A DNA stretch of 64,000 nt from Pelagibacter sp052048135 (GTDB lineage Bacteria > Pseudomonadota > Alphaproteobacteria > Pelagibacterales > Pelagibacteraceae), in NCBI RefSeq assembly GCF_052048135.1, contig NZ_JBNAIM010000002.1, positions 372,001-436,000 of the forward strand, written 5' to 3'. The notes under the pieces were generated by a model, which was not told where the DNA came from, made no database searches, and saw nothing but the letters and a program-made list of their open reading frames with translations. Position 1 is the stretch's first letter; each line of letters opens with the position of its first letter. A program made the translations under genes and the position numbers. Shown in pieces: positions 17,512 to 25,642 of this stretch.

Positions 17512-18528
17512 ATGAACAAAACAGATGCATTAATAATTGGAGCTGGTCCAACAGGTTTATTTACAGCTCATCAATTAAAACTAATCGGTTTAGATTGTGA
17601 AATAGTTGATAACTTAGATAAGATTGGTGGTCAGTGTATTGAGCTTTACCCCGATAAACCAATTTATGATATTCCAGCTATTCCAGAATGCACAGGTGAA
17701 GAATTAACAAATAATTTAATTAATCAACTAAAACCATTTGATATTAAATTTCATTTAAATGAGAGGGTAGATGAAGTTAAAAAAGAAAAAGATAATTGGA
17801 TAGTTAAAACAAATAATGGAAAAGTTTTTTCAACACCTAATGTTATTATTGCAGGTGGAGTAGGCTCTTTTGAGCCCAGAAAATTTTCCCCAAAAGAATG
17901 TGAAAAATTTGAAAATAAATCATTATTTTACTCTGTAAAAGATAAGAAGATATTTGAGGGAAAAACTGTTTCAATTTTTGGAGGTGGTGATAGTGCTCTA
18001 GATTGGGCAGTTGAACTATCTAAAAATTCAAAAGTAAATTTAATTCATAGAAGAGATGAATTTAGGGGAGCACAGTTAACAGTAGATACAGTGCATGAGT
18101 TAGTAAAATCAGGAAAAATAAATCTTTTAACAAAATATCAATTAAGTAAAGCAAATGGTTCCAATCAAATAGAAAGCATTGATATAAAGCATGATGATGG
18201 AGAGATCAAAAACTTAAAAACTGATTATGTTTTAGGATTTTTCGGATTAATTATGCAACTTGGTCCAATTGCTAACTGGGGTTTAAATATTGATAAAAAA
18301 ACTATTGAGGTGGATACAGAGAAATTTGAGACTAATCAAAAAGGAATTTATGCTGTGGGAGATATATGTAATTACCCAGGTAAATTAAAACTAATATTAT
18401 CTGGTTTCCACGAAGGGGCTTTAGCAGCAAGAGCTTGTTTTAAATTAGCCCGACCAAATGAAAAATATAGATTTGAATTTACTACTTCATCTAAAACTTT
18501 AAAAGGACGATTAGGAAAAATTAAATAG
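17512..18528 (+). CDS. Ferredoxin-NADP+ reductase, type 2 (thioredoxin-reductase-like fold)
   Basis: Two-dinucleotide-fold flavoprotein of 338 residues. FAD site IIGAGPTGLFTAHQL is near the N-terminus. GGQCIELYPDKPIYDIPA is characteristic of TrxR-like FNRs. The NADP site is IFGGGDSALDWAVEL, and the C-terminal FAD motif is IYAVGDICNYPGKLKLILSG. No redox CxxC pair is present where thioredoxin reductases carry it, so the common label thioredoxin-disulfide reductase would be wrong. It probably exchanges electrons between NADPH and the ferredoxin encoded immediately upstream (0-base gap). Its stop overlaps the next gene's GTG by one base. Confidence 0.92.
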   Translation: MNKTDALIIGAGPTGLFTAHQLKLIGLDCEIVDNLDKIGGQCIELYPDKPIYDIPAIPECTGEELTNNLINQLKPFDIKFHLNERVDEVKKEKDNWIVKTNNGKVFSTPNVIIAGGVGSFEPRKFSPKECEKFENKSLFYSVKDKKIFEGKTVSIFGGGDSALDWAVELSKNSKVNLIHRRDEFRGAQLTVDTVHELVKSGKINLLTKYQLSKANGSNQIESIDIKHDDGEIKNLKTDYVLGFFGLIMQLGPIANWGLNIDKKTIEVDTEKFETNQKGIYAVGDICNYPGKLKLILSGFHEGALAARACFKLARPNEKYRFEFTTSSKTLKGRLGKIK

Positions 18529-19154
18529 TGATTGAACTTTTTTCAGCAAATACTCCGAATGGAAAAAAAATTAGTATTATGTTGGAAGAGATTGGCTATG
18601 AATACAAAGTAACTAAAATTGATATTAATAATGGTGATCAGTTTAAAGAAGATTTTAAAAAAATAAGTCCATTCAGTAAAATTCCTGTAATTATTGATCA
18701 TAAAAATAATAAAACTATATTTGAGTCAGGTGCAATTTTAATTTATTTAGCTGAACAAAGTGGGAAATTTTATAATCAAGATAATCGTTTAGAAATTAAT
18801 CAATGGTTGATGGCTCAGATGGGTTATGTTGGTCCTATGCTAGGTCAACATCATCAATTTCATCATTACAATCCTGGAAAAAGTAAGTTTGGTGAGGATA
18901 GATATTTTAAGATTTCAAAAAGAATATATCAGGAACTTGAAAATAGATTATCTAAATCAAAATTCTTAGCAGGAGATGAATATACGATTGCAGATATTGG
19001 AACTTTCCCTTGGATTGCTCGACATCAATGGCACGACATTGGATTAACAAATTTTAAGAGTTTAACTAGATGGTATCTAGAAATTTCTAAAAGAGATGCT
19101 GTTAAAAAAGGTTTTACTTTTATGGATGAAAAAGAGATTGTTCCTCAGCCTTAG
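18528..19154 (+). CDS. Glutathione S-transferase-like protein, Nu-class (YfcG/YghU-like)
   Basis: Thioredoxin-fold N-domain plus all-helical C-domain, 208 residues. The N-terminal motif ANTPNGKKISIMLEE carries the Thr-Pro-Asn seen in Nu-class GSTs, which have disulfide-bond reductase activity on glutathione. SPFSKIPVI supplies the cis-Pro, and ESGAILIYLAEQ the Glu-Ser gamma-glutamyl site. The C-domain YTIADIGTFPWI matches the class. The start is GTG, overlapping the FNR stop by one base, so it belongs to the ferredoxin-FNR unit. A redox-protective role is likely. It converges on dksA with a 4-base overlap. Confidence 0.87.
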   Translation: MIELFSANTPNGKKISIMLEEIGYEYKVTKIDINNGDQFKEDFKKISPFSKIPVIIDHKNNKTIFESGAILIYLAEQSGKFYNQDNRLEINQWLMAQMGYVGPMLGQHHQFHHYNPGKSKFGEDRYFKISKRIYQELENRLSKSKFLAGDEYTIADIGTFPWIARHQWHDIGLTNFKSLTRWYLEISKRDAVKKGFTFMDEKEIVPQP

Positions 19155-19699
19155 TCGTCTGCGTGAACTTTTTCGTCTTTTTCATGTTTTTCTTGAGCAG
19201 CAATAGTATATTTAGCAACTGGACGTGCCATTAATCTTTTTAATCCAATTGGCTCGGCAGTATCTAAACAATATCCATAAGTATCTTCTCTAATTCTAGC
19301 CAAGGCTTTATCAATTTCAGAGATTAACTTAATTTGTCTATTGATTGCTTTCATCTCAACATTTTTATCAGTGTATGAGCTAGCTTGATCGACAATATCA
19401 GCAGATATGCTATTGTCATCCATACTGCCATTATAAAGAGCTTCATTGTTAGCTTTAATTAATTCTTTTTTCCATTCTTGCAATTTCATTCTAAAAAAAA
19501 CTTTATGTTTTTCACACATATATTTTTCAGTGTCTTTTGGTATATAAGTTTTTGAGATTTTGATTGAACCTTTGTCTACTTCTTTAGGTTTACTTATAGG
19601 TTTAGCTTTAGGTTTACTTATAGCTTTAACTTTTGGTTTACCAACAGGTTTAGCTTTACTTTTTGTAACTTTTTTTTTTGCTTTGCTGGTTTTAGGCAT
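19151..19699 (-). CDS. dksA: DksA-family RNA polymerase regulator, zinc-poor, with Lys/Pro-rich N-tail
   Basis: Secondary-channel regulator that modulates initiation with ppGpp. Relative to E. coli DksA every landmark is shifted by exactly 30: coiled-coil tip Asp101, Asp104, Ala106 (DIVDQA). The zinc positions are Cys144, Thr147, Thr165 and Ala168. Only one of four zinc ligands survives, so no zinc finger can form; the fold around EPIGLKRLMARPVA is kept. The extra N-tail (residues 1-45) is made of Lys-Pro-Lys/Ala repeats resembling histone-H1-like tails and is encoded by short tandem DNA repeats near 19585-19680. Zinc-free DksA paralogs are known in other proteobacteria. Confidence 0.92.
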   Translation of the reverse strand: MPKTSKAKKKVTKSKAKPVGKPKVKAISKPKAKPISKPKEVDKGSIKISKTYIPKDTEKYMCEKHKVFFRMKLQEWKKELIKANNEALYNGSMDDNSISADIVDQASSYTDKNVEMKAINRQIKLISEIDKALARIREDTYGYCLDTAEPIGLKRLMARPVAKYTIAAQEKHEKDEKVHADD

Positions 19700-19777
19700 A
19701 TTTCAATTTGAATTCGAGGGAGTATATTCAGCAAAATAGGGGTGTCAAGCAACCTTAATTATTGTAAATATTTGATT

Positions 19778-21103
19778 ATGAATGTTTTAAACAGAAATAT
19801 TAATAATATTTTTTTTATTTTCCTTATATCACATTTAATTATTTGGACACTAGTCCCATCTTTGACTAATAAAAATTTACCATTAGACACTATTGAAGCT
19901 CTTGCATGGGGAAGTAATTTAGATTGGGGATTTAACAAACATCCACCTATAAGTGCTTTTTTTCCTGAAATTTTTTATCAAATTTTTGGTCCTCAAGACT
20001 GGGCTTATTATCTTTTAAGTCAGATTTTTGTATTAATTTCATTTTATTATGTATTTAAATTTGCCAATGAAATTTTTGATAATATCAAATTAAGTTTAAT
20101 TTCTGTATTTTTACTCTCATCAATTTTTTTTTATAATTTTACAACCCCAGAATTTAATGTGAATGTATGTCAATTACCTTTTTGGTCTTTGGTTGTTTAT
20201 TACTCTTGGAGAATATTTCAATCAAAAGACATAAAATTTAAAGATTGTTTTCTTATTGGATTATTTGCTGCAATAGGTTTTTTATCTAAGTATTTATTTA
20301 TTTATCTTTTATTGTCTATTACGCTCCTGTTTATTTATTTAATTTATTTTAAAAATATTAAAAAATTTGACTTTAAGTATTTGATAACATTAGAAGTTTT
20401 TATTGTTTTATTGATACCCCATTTTATGTGGCTTTATAACAATGACTTTATTACAGTTTTTTACGGTCTAAAAAGAACAGGATTAGAAGGATCTAATATT
20501 TTAGATCACTTAAAACATCCAACAATTTTTATTTTTAAACAAATAGGAATATTAATTCCTTTTTTCTTTTTAATCTGGCTTTTAGCAAAAAAGATTAAAT
20601 TAAAGATTAATTTAAAAGATAAAAAATTACTTTTTTTATTGTTTGTAAATATTTTGCCAATTTTTTTAATGCTTGTTACTTCTATGATCACGGGCTCTAA
20701 AATAAGAACTATGTGGATGACACCTTTTTATTTGTTTTTTGGTGTGTTGTTTGTTTATATATTTCACTCTCAAATAAACTTAAAAAAAATTAATTCATTT
20801 TTATATGGATTTTTATTTTTATTTTTTTTATCACCTATGCTTTATTCATATATTTCAATTTCAGAAACAAATAAAAGAACTGATTATCTAGGAAAAGAAA
20901 TTGCAAAAAAAGTTCAATTAGCTTGGGATCAAGATTTTAATAAATCTATAGATTTTGTAGTTGGTGATGAATGGAAAGCTGGAAATTTATCCTATCATCT
21001 TAAATCAAGGCCTGTTTGGGAAGGGTTTATAAACAATGAAACACTTAACATAGCCGATGAGTATCTATGTATTGATGATATTTGTGTTGGCACTTATAAA
21101 TAA
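19778..21103 (+). CDS. GT39/ArnT-like membrane glycosyltransferase
   Basis: Polytopic membrane protein (about 441 residues, 8-10 predicted helices) with a GT-C fold. The first periplasmic loop after helix 1 has LDTIEALAWGSNLDWGFNKHPPISAF, the D/E-containing loop plus KHPP motif typical of the PMT/ArnT-like dolichyl- or undecaprenyl-phosphate-sugar transferases. The C-terminus holds a short soluble domain with Asp/Cys residues. ATG 19778 was preferred over an in-frame GTG at 19742. The acceptor is unknown; likely lipid A or another envelope glycan. It is 5 bases upstream of the adenine deaminase gene. Very low G+C and Phe/Leu/Ile-rich. Confidence 0.8.
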   Translation: MNVLNRNINNIFFIFLISHLIIWTLVPSLTNKNLPLDTIEALAWGSNLDWGFNKHPPISAFFPEIFYQIFGPQDWAYYLLSQIFVLISFYYVFKFANEIFDNIKLSLISVFLLSSIFFYNFTTPEFNVNVCQLPFWSLVVYYSWRIFQSKDIKFKDCFLIGLFAAIGFLSKYLFIYLLLSITLLFIYLIYFKNIKKFDFKYLITLEVFIVLLIPHFMWLYNNDFITVFYGLKRTGLEGSNILDHLKHPTIFIFKQIGILIPFFFLIWLLAKKIKLKINLKDKKLLFLLFVNILPIFLMLVTSMITGSKIRTMWMTPFYLFFGVLFVYIFHSQINLKKINSFLYGFLFLFFLSPMLYSYISISETNKRTDYLGKEIAKKVQLAWDQDFNKSIDFVVGDEWKAGNLSYHLKSRPVWEGFINNETLNIADEYLCIDDICVGTYK

Positions 21104-21108
21104 AGATA

Positions 21109-22113
21109 ATGAACAACTTAGATACCAATATTAATTTTATAAAAAAAACTCCAAAAGTAGAATTACATCTACATATTGAGGGTAGTTTAGAACCAGAATT
21201 AATGTTCAAGCTCTCGAAGAGAAATAAAATTGAAATTCCTTTTAAAACTGTTGATGAAATAAGATCTGCTTACAATTTTACTAATTTAGATAGTTTTTTA
21301 AAAATTTACTACGAAGGATCAAATGTATTAATTACAGAGGAAGATTTTTTTGATTTAACTTGGGAATATATTTTAAGATGTAAGCAGGATAATATAGTTC
21401 ATACAGAAATATTCTTTGATCCGCAGTCTCATTTACCAAGAGGAGTAAGCTTTGATACAGTTATCAAAGGAATTCATAAAGCATTAAAAAAAGCTGAAAA
21501 AGATTTTGGTATTACCTCAAAAATAATAATGTGTTTTTTAAGACATTTAGATGAAGAACCTTGTTTTGATGTTTTGAAACAAGCTTGTAATCATAAAGAT
21601 AAAATAATTGGAGTAGGATTAGATTCATCTGAAAAAGGAAACCCACCAGTAAAATTTAAAAGATTATTTGAACAAGCAATGAAAGAAGGATTTATAACTG
21701 TTGCTCATGCTGGAGAGGAAGGTCCCCCAGAATATATTTGGGACAGTTTAGATATTTTAAAAGTAAAAAGAATTGATCATGGAGTTCAATGTTTAAATGA
21801 TGAGAAATTAGTTAATAAGTTAGTCCATGCGCAAATTCCTTTAACAGTATGCCCTTTATCAAATATTAAATTATGTGTGTTTGATAAACTTGAAAACCAC
21901 AATTTAAAAAAGATGCTTGATAGAGGTTTAAGAGTAATGGTTAATTCTGATGATCCAGCTTATTTCGGTGGTTATTTAAATAAAAATTTGATTGAAACGT
22001 CAAAGGCTCTTAATCTTAATCTTGAGGATATAAAAAAATTAATTGAAAATTCCTTTAAATCTTCATTTTTAGAAAATGAAAAAAAAGAAAAATGGTTAGA
22101 AAAGATTAATTAA
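21109..22113 (+). CDS. Adenine deaminase (A_deaminase family, Aah1-like)
   Basis: Zinc amidohydrolase of 334 residues converting adenine to hypoxanthine. Metal ligands include His20 and His22 (ELHLHIEGS), the HAGEEGPPEYI motif with catalytic Glu, and VNSDDPAYFG with the two Asp. The diagnostic EIFFDPQSHLPRG segment is the adenine-deaminase form; adenosine deaminases instead have an EIRFSP-like motif here. I therefore call adenine rather than adenosine deaminase. The stop overlaps the ATG of the next gene by one base. It would feed purine salvage along with guaB/guaA further along the window. Confidence 0.87.
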   Translation: MNNLDTNINFIKKTPKVELHLHIEGSLEPELMFKLSKRNKIEIPFKTVDEIRSAYNFTNLDSFLKIYYEGSNVLITEEDFFDLTWEYILRCKQDNIVHTEIFFDPQSHLPRGVSFDTVIKGIHKALKKAEKDFGITSKIIMCFLRHLDEEPCFDVLKQACNHKDKIIGVGLDSSEKGNPPVKFKRLFEQAMKEGFITVAHAGEEGPPEYIWDSLDILKVKRIDHGVQCLNDEKLVNKLVHAQIPLTVCPLSNIKLCVFDKLENHNLKKMLDRGLRVMVNSDDPAYFGGYLNKNLIETSKALNLNLEDIKKLIENSFKSSFLENEKKEKWLEKIN

Positions 22114-22991
22114 TGAAAGTTAAAATTTTAATACCTGTTTATAATGATTGGCAATCTGTTTCTAAGTTATTGGATGATATAAATTCAAATTTATTAAATT
22201 TAGAACATGAGATTTCAGTTGTAATAATCAATGATGCTTCAAATCATGATCGAAAAGAAGAAGATAAGAATTTTGAAAATATTCATTCAATAAAAATTTT
22301 AAATATGAAAATAAATCAAGGTCATGGAAGGTGTATTGCAACTGGACTTAAATATATTTTTGAAAAAGAAGATTTTGACTATGTCATTCCAATGGATGGA
22401 GATGGAGAAGATAGACCTGAAGAAATAAAAGATTTTATTAATAAAATTTCAAATACAAATGGAAAACCTATTGTTGGTGAAAGGGTTAAAAGATCTGAAG
22501 ATATATTATTTAAGACTTGTTATGAATTACATAAGTTAATTACTCTAACTTTTACAGGTAAATCAATTAAGTTTGGGAATTTTACTTGTTTGCCAAAATC
22601 AACTGTTGAAAAAATGGTTAATGAAAAAGCTACCTGGAATAGTTTTTCAGGATCATTAAGAAAAATAGAAAATGATTTAATATCAATACCTTCAGTAAGA
22701 GGAACAAGATATTTTGGTCCTACTAAAATGAGTTTTTATAAATTAATCAAACATTCGCTATCAATTATTAGTGTGTTTAGAAATACTTTTTTAATTCGCT
22801 CAGGAATATTTATAATTTTGTATATTTATTTTATTAAAAGTAATGCTTCAGTAATTACAGCCCTTCCTTTAGTTTTTCTCTTAATAGCTGTTTATTCAAT
22901 TTCTCATTTAGCTTTAAGAGAAAATATGTCTGAGTTTGATAAGTCTTTATCAAATATAAATGATATTAAAAAAATTAAAGACATTAATTAA
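22113..22991 (+). CDS. Family 2 glycosyltransferase with C-terminal membrane segments
   Basis: GT-A fold: LIPVYNDWQSVSKLLDDI at the N-terminus, IINDAS nucleotide-binding loop, and PMDGDGEDRPEEI, an Asp-rich sugar-nucleotide/metal site. Two hydrophobic segments at about residues 225-265 anchor it to the inner membrane. It resembles dolichyl-phosphate-mannose-synthase-like and undecaprenyl-phosphate glycosyltransferases. That fits supply of a lipid-linked sugar to the nearby GT-C enzyme at 19778, but this pairing is inference. It is coupled by one-base overlaps to both neighbours. 292 residues. Confidence 0.82.
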   Translation: MKVKILIPVYNDWQSVSKLLDDINSNLLNLEHEISVVIINDASNHDRKEEDKNFENIHSIKILNMKINQGHGRCIATGLKYIFEKEDFDYVIPMDGDGEDRPEEIKDFINKISNTNGKPIVGERVKRSEDILFKTCYELHKLITLTFTGKSIKFGNFTCLPKSTVEKMVNEKATWNSFSGSLRKIENDLISIPSVRGTRYFGPTKMSFYKLIKHSLSIISVFRNTFLIRSGIFIILYIYFIKSNASVITALPLVFLLIAVYSISHLALRENMSEFDKSLSNINDIKKIKDIN

Positions 22992-23824
22992 TGAATAAGG
23001 TTTTAGTATTAATACTCTTCAGTTTATTAACTATAGGAAATGCAAATTTATCTAATGAAGCTGATGCTAAAGAAATTACAAACCTTCAATGGAAAAAAAG
23101 TGTAGCTACAGGTAAGAAACTTTCAAAGTTTAGAGAAACTGTTACCTCTCCAGCTTTAGGTGAAAAAGCATGGAAAATTACATTACTTCCACGAGATTGT
23201 GGCAGAGATAAAGAGGGTGACTATTCTGATTGTAAAAATAATGGAAGAGATGCTGTTGTTGGACATGGAGGAGGAGATCGCGCTAGAAGTGAATATTCCA
23301 CATCCTCAAACAGATATACTGGAGAGAAATGGATTTCAGTAAGTATTTTTATACCAACTGACTTTAAATCAGTTGAACCTGTAAGCACTTCGCTTTTTCA
23401 GATATACGAATGGGGAAATACAGATCAACAAAGACATCCAAGAGTGATGTTAAGAGTTAAGGGAGGCAATTTAGAACCAAGATATTTTGCTGTAAATGGA
23501 ATGGACTCACAGGGGTTGATATACAAACATCTTAAAATTGATGATATGCGGGGCAAGTGGACAACAATTATATTTCACACCAAAATGTCCAAAGATCCAG
23601 ATAAAGGATTTGTAAAGATGTATGTAAATGATGTCCTTTACAATCATTACAGAGGAAGAACTGGTTATGGTGGAAAATTTTTCAATAAATTTGGAATTTA
23701 TCATAGTTGGATTAGTAGATGGAACGATGAAGTGCATGGTGAATATCCAACACAAATTGTCTATTATGACAATTTATTTAGAACTAACAGTAAAGAGAAA
23801 CTTTTAAAATTAATTCAAAATTAA
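22991..23824 (+). CDS. Secreted polysaccharide-lyase-like protein (heparin lyase I-type fold)
   Basis: Signal peptide of about 25 residues, then a 250-residue beta-rich domain. The order of features matches the Polysacc_lyase (PF14099-like) family: RSEY near the start (DRARSEYSTSS), ISVSIFIPTDF, LFQIYEWG, a WTTIIFHTKMS strand, VKMYVND, YGGKFFNKFGIYHSW, and the final IVYYDNLFRT. Members cleave or bind acidic polysaccharides. It is unusual in a streamlined oligotroph. Co-location with two glycosyltransferases instead suggests processing of its own surface polysaccharide. The catalytic residues cannot be assigned by eye. It converges on umuC with a 4-base gap. Confidence 0.72.
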   Translation: MNKVLVLILFSLLTIGNANLSNEADAKEITNLQWKKSVATGKKLSKFRETVTSPALGEKAWKITLLPRDCGRDKEGDYSDCKNNGRDAVVGHGGGDRARSEYSTSSNRYTGEKWISVSIFIPTDFKSVEPVSTSLFQIYEWGNTDQQRHPRVMLRVKGGNLEPRYFAVNGMDSQGLIYKHLKIDDMRGKWTTIIFHTKMSKDPDKGFVKMYVNDVLYNHYRGRTGYGGKFFNKFGIYHSWISRWNDEVHGEYPTQIVYYDNLFRTNSKEKLLKLIQN

Positions 23825-23828
23825 TTAA

Positions 23829-25106
23829 CTAAGCTCTAATCGTTGGTAGACAATAAAAATCAGCAGTATCGATTTTAGAAGAATATTGTCTTCTCATATT
23901 CCATTTTTTATGAACCCCAGCACTTGCAAGACTTAATGTAGATCTTCCATATCTGTAGTTAGTATTATCAATTGATCTCATTAAATTTTTTATTTTCTCA
24001 TCTTTATCTGATGAAAATAAATTTTTTCTACCATCATCATTACGTAACCCTGTAAGCATGACGCCTGCTTTTTGATAACGATAGCCATTTTTGAAAATAT
24101 TTTCTAGGATTGAAACTGCAATTTTAACAGTTTCAATACTATTATTTGTTGCAATTGGAAAATCAACAGTTTTTGCATTTGAATAATAGCCATAATCTCT
24201 TTGGAATGGACTGGTTCTAACAAAAACAGTGATTGCTTTTGCAGTTAAAGACTCTGATCTAATTTTTTCAGATGCATTTAAGCAATAGTTTGCAACCGCT
24301 TCTTTTAGTTCTTGAAAACTTTCAATTCTTTTGCCAAATGATCTAGAAACTACACAACTCTTTCTTTTTGTTTGAGTAGTTTCTAAATTGATACAAGGAA
24401 TGCCTCTAAGCTCCATTGCAGTTCTTGAACTTAAAACATTGGAGCATTTTTTAATCCATGTGTTAGATTTATTCTTAAGTTGCCTTGCATTATAAATTCC
24501 ATTTTTTTGATAAAACTTTGTTAACTGTCTACCCACACCCCATACATCATTAATTTCAACTTTTTCTAAAATTGGATCTAAATTTTCTACACCAATTAAA
24601 CTAACAACACCTGATTGTTTTTTCTTTGCAATATGATTTGCAATTTTGCTTAAAGTTTTTGTTTTAGCAATACCAATACTAGTTGGAATACCAGTCCATT
24701 GTAGAACTGTTTCTCTTATTTGTTTTCCAACCTCTTCAACCTCAGAGTCTGGAAAGTTTGATAAATCTATAAATGCCTCATCAATTGAATAAACTTCTAT
24801 TTCAGTATTAAATCTTTTAAGCGTTCTCATTACTCTTCTAGATAAATCTCCATATAAAGAATAATTTGATGAAAAAACTTCAACTTTATTTTTAAGAATA
24901 ATATCTTTTGCTTTAAAATAAGGTTCACCCATTTTAATTCCTAAAGCTTTTGCTTCATTAGATCTTGAAATAATACAGCCATCATTATTTGATAAAACCA
25001 CAACAGGTTTCTTTCTTATTTTTGGATTAAATAATCTTTCACAAGAAACGTAGAAAGAATTACAATCAACTAGAGCTAATTTTCTAGTATGTTGAATGGA
25101 TGACAT
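23829..25106 (-). CDS. umuC: DNA polymerase V catalytic subunit UmuC (Y family)
   Basis: Error-prone translesion polymerase. The Y-family catalytic regions are present: LVDCNSFYVSCERLF with metal-binding Asp, SNNDGCIISRSNEAKALGI, and VYSIDEAFIDLS with the catalytic Asp-Glu. The thumb HhH follows (VWGVGRQLTKFYQKNGI), then little finger, and a C-terminal DUF4113-like motif (KWNMRRQYSS). Length of 425 is close to E. coli (422). The start overlaps umuD by 23 bases. SOS induction is expected through the umuD promoter. Confidence 0.96.
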   Translation of the reverse strand: MSSIQHTRKLALVDCNSFYVSCERLFNPKIRKKPVVVLSNNDGCIISRSNEAKALGIKMGEPYFKAKDIILKNKVEVFSSNYSLYGDLSRRVMRTLKRFNTEIEVYSIDEAFIDLSNFPDSEVEEVGKQIRETVLQWTGIPTSIGIAKTKTLSKIANHIAKKKQSGVVSLIGVENLDPILEKVEINDVWGVGRQLTKFYQKNGIYNARQLKNKSNTWIKKCSNVLSSRTAMELRGIPCINLETTQTKRKSCVVSRSFGKRIESFQELKEAVANYCLNASEKIRSESLTAKAITVFVRTSPFQRDYGYYSNAKTVDFPIATNNSIETVKIAVSILENIFKNGYRYQKAGVMLTGLRNDDGRKNLFSSDKDEKIKNLMRSIDNTNYRYGRSTLSLASAGVHKKWNMRRQYSSKIDTADFYCLPTIRA

Positions 25107-25509
25107 AAGTTACAACCCCCCAAATAAAAACATCTTCTTCTTCATTAATCAAAATTCTATTAGAAAAATCTTTAGATCCGGATGTTAGAAATTTTTTATC
25201 CCTTTCTTGAACTAAAGTTTTAACTACAAGTTCGTCGTGAACATTTGCAATAACTGTTGAAAAGTTTTTTGGTTTTAAACTTTTATCGACAACCAATAAA
25301 TCCCCATCATTAATACCAACATCGACCATGGATTTTCCTTGAACCCTAATAATGAAGGTTGCTGGAACATTTCTGATCAAATGCATATTAAGGTCGATAT
25401 CTTCTTCGATATAATCAGTGGCAGGTGATGGAAAACCAGCGCCAGCTTTATGTAGATAATAAGGGATAGTCAGTTTCATGTTCTTGTTTTGTTCTAATTT
25501 ATAGCGCAT
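25084..25509 (-). CDS. umuD: UmuD, RecA-activated autoproteolytic subunit of DNA polymerase V
   Basis: Ser-Lys dyad protease of the LexA/UmuD S24 family. Numbering coincides with E. coli UmuD: nucleophile Ser60 (VQGKSMVD) and general base Lys97 (ELVVKTL). The cleavage site is at residues 24-25, here Ala-Gly in place of Cys-Gly (KAGAGFPSP). This register confirms the ATG at 25509. 141 residues. UmuD' combines with UmuC as a lesion-bypass polymerase. Overlap with umuC is 23 bases, longer than the usual 1-4 bases, and implies translational coupling. Confidence 0.96.
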   Translation of the reverse strand: MRYKLEQNKNMKLTIPYYLHKAGAGFPSPATDYIEEDIDLNMHLIRNVPATFIIRVQGKSMVDVGINDGDLLVVDKSLKPKNFSTVIANVHDELVVKTLVQERDKKFLTSGSKDFSNRILINEEEDVFIWGVVTYVIHSTY

Positions 25510-25511
25510 TT

Positions 25512-25589
25512 ATACAATACACGCAAGAGGTTGTATTTTGAGTCTGTAACTGAATCAAAAGTGAATCAAAACGTGAACATCAAAACTAC
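25512..25589 (-). promoter_or_regulatory. umuDC promoter with GAATC/GAAC direct repeats, candidate SOS operator
   Basis: On the minus strand TTGATT (25554-25559) and TACAAC (25530-25535) are 17 bases apart, forming a plausible sigma-70 promoter for umuD. Three plus-strand direct repeats overlap the -35 side: ctgaatcaaaa (25550-25560), gtgaatcaaaac (25561-25572) and gtgaacatcaaaac (25573-25586). This gives GAAT-N7-GAAT at 25552-25566, close to the alphaproteobacterial LexA pattern GAAC-N7-GAAC. A 6-bp dyad ATACAA...TTGTAT (25512-25517, 25531-25536) is also present. Confidence 0.5.
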
Positions 25590-25642
25590 ATTTTGTATGC
25601 TTGTGGATAACTTTAACCAGAGATAGTTTAAATAATTCGAAA

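Noticed and set aside
17512..18528. Thioredoxin-disulfide reductase
   Set aside because: No redox CxxC pair between the FAD and NADP domains; the sequence fits TrxR-like ferredoxin-NADP reductase instead.
19585..19680. CRISPR-like or mobile repeat
   Set aside because: The short tandem repeats encode the Lys/Pro tail of DksA; there are no regular spacers and no cas genes.
25602..25610. Exact DnaA-box-like TGTGGATAA near the SOUL gene start
   Set aside because: A single 9-mer. By base composition roughly one match is expected by chance in 64 kb on two strands. No DnaA-box cluster, dnaA or dnaN gene is near, so an origin is not supported.
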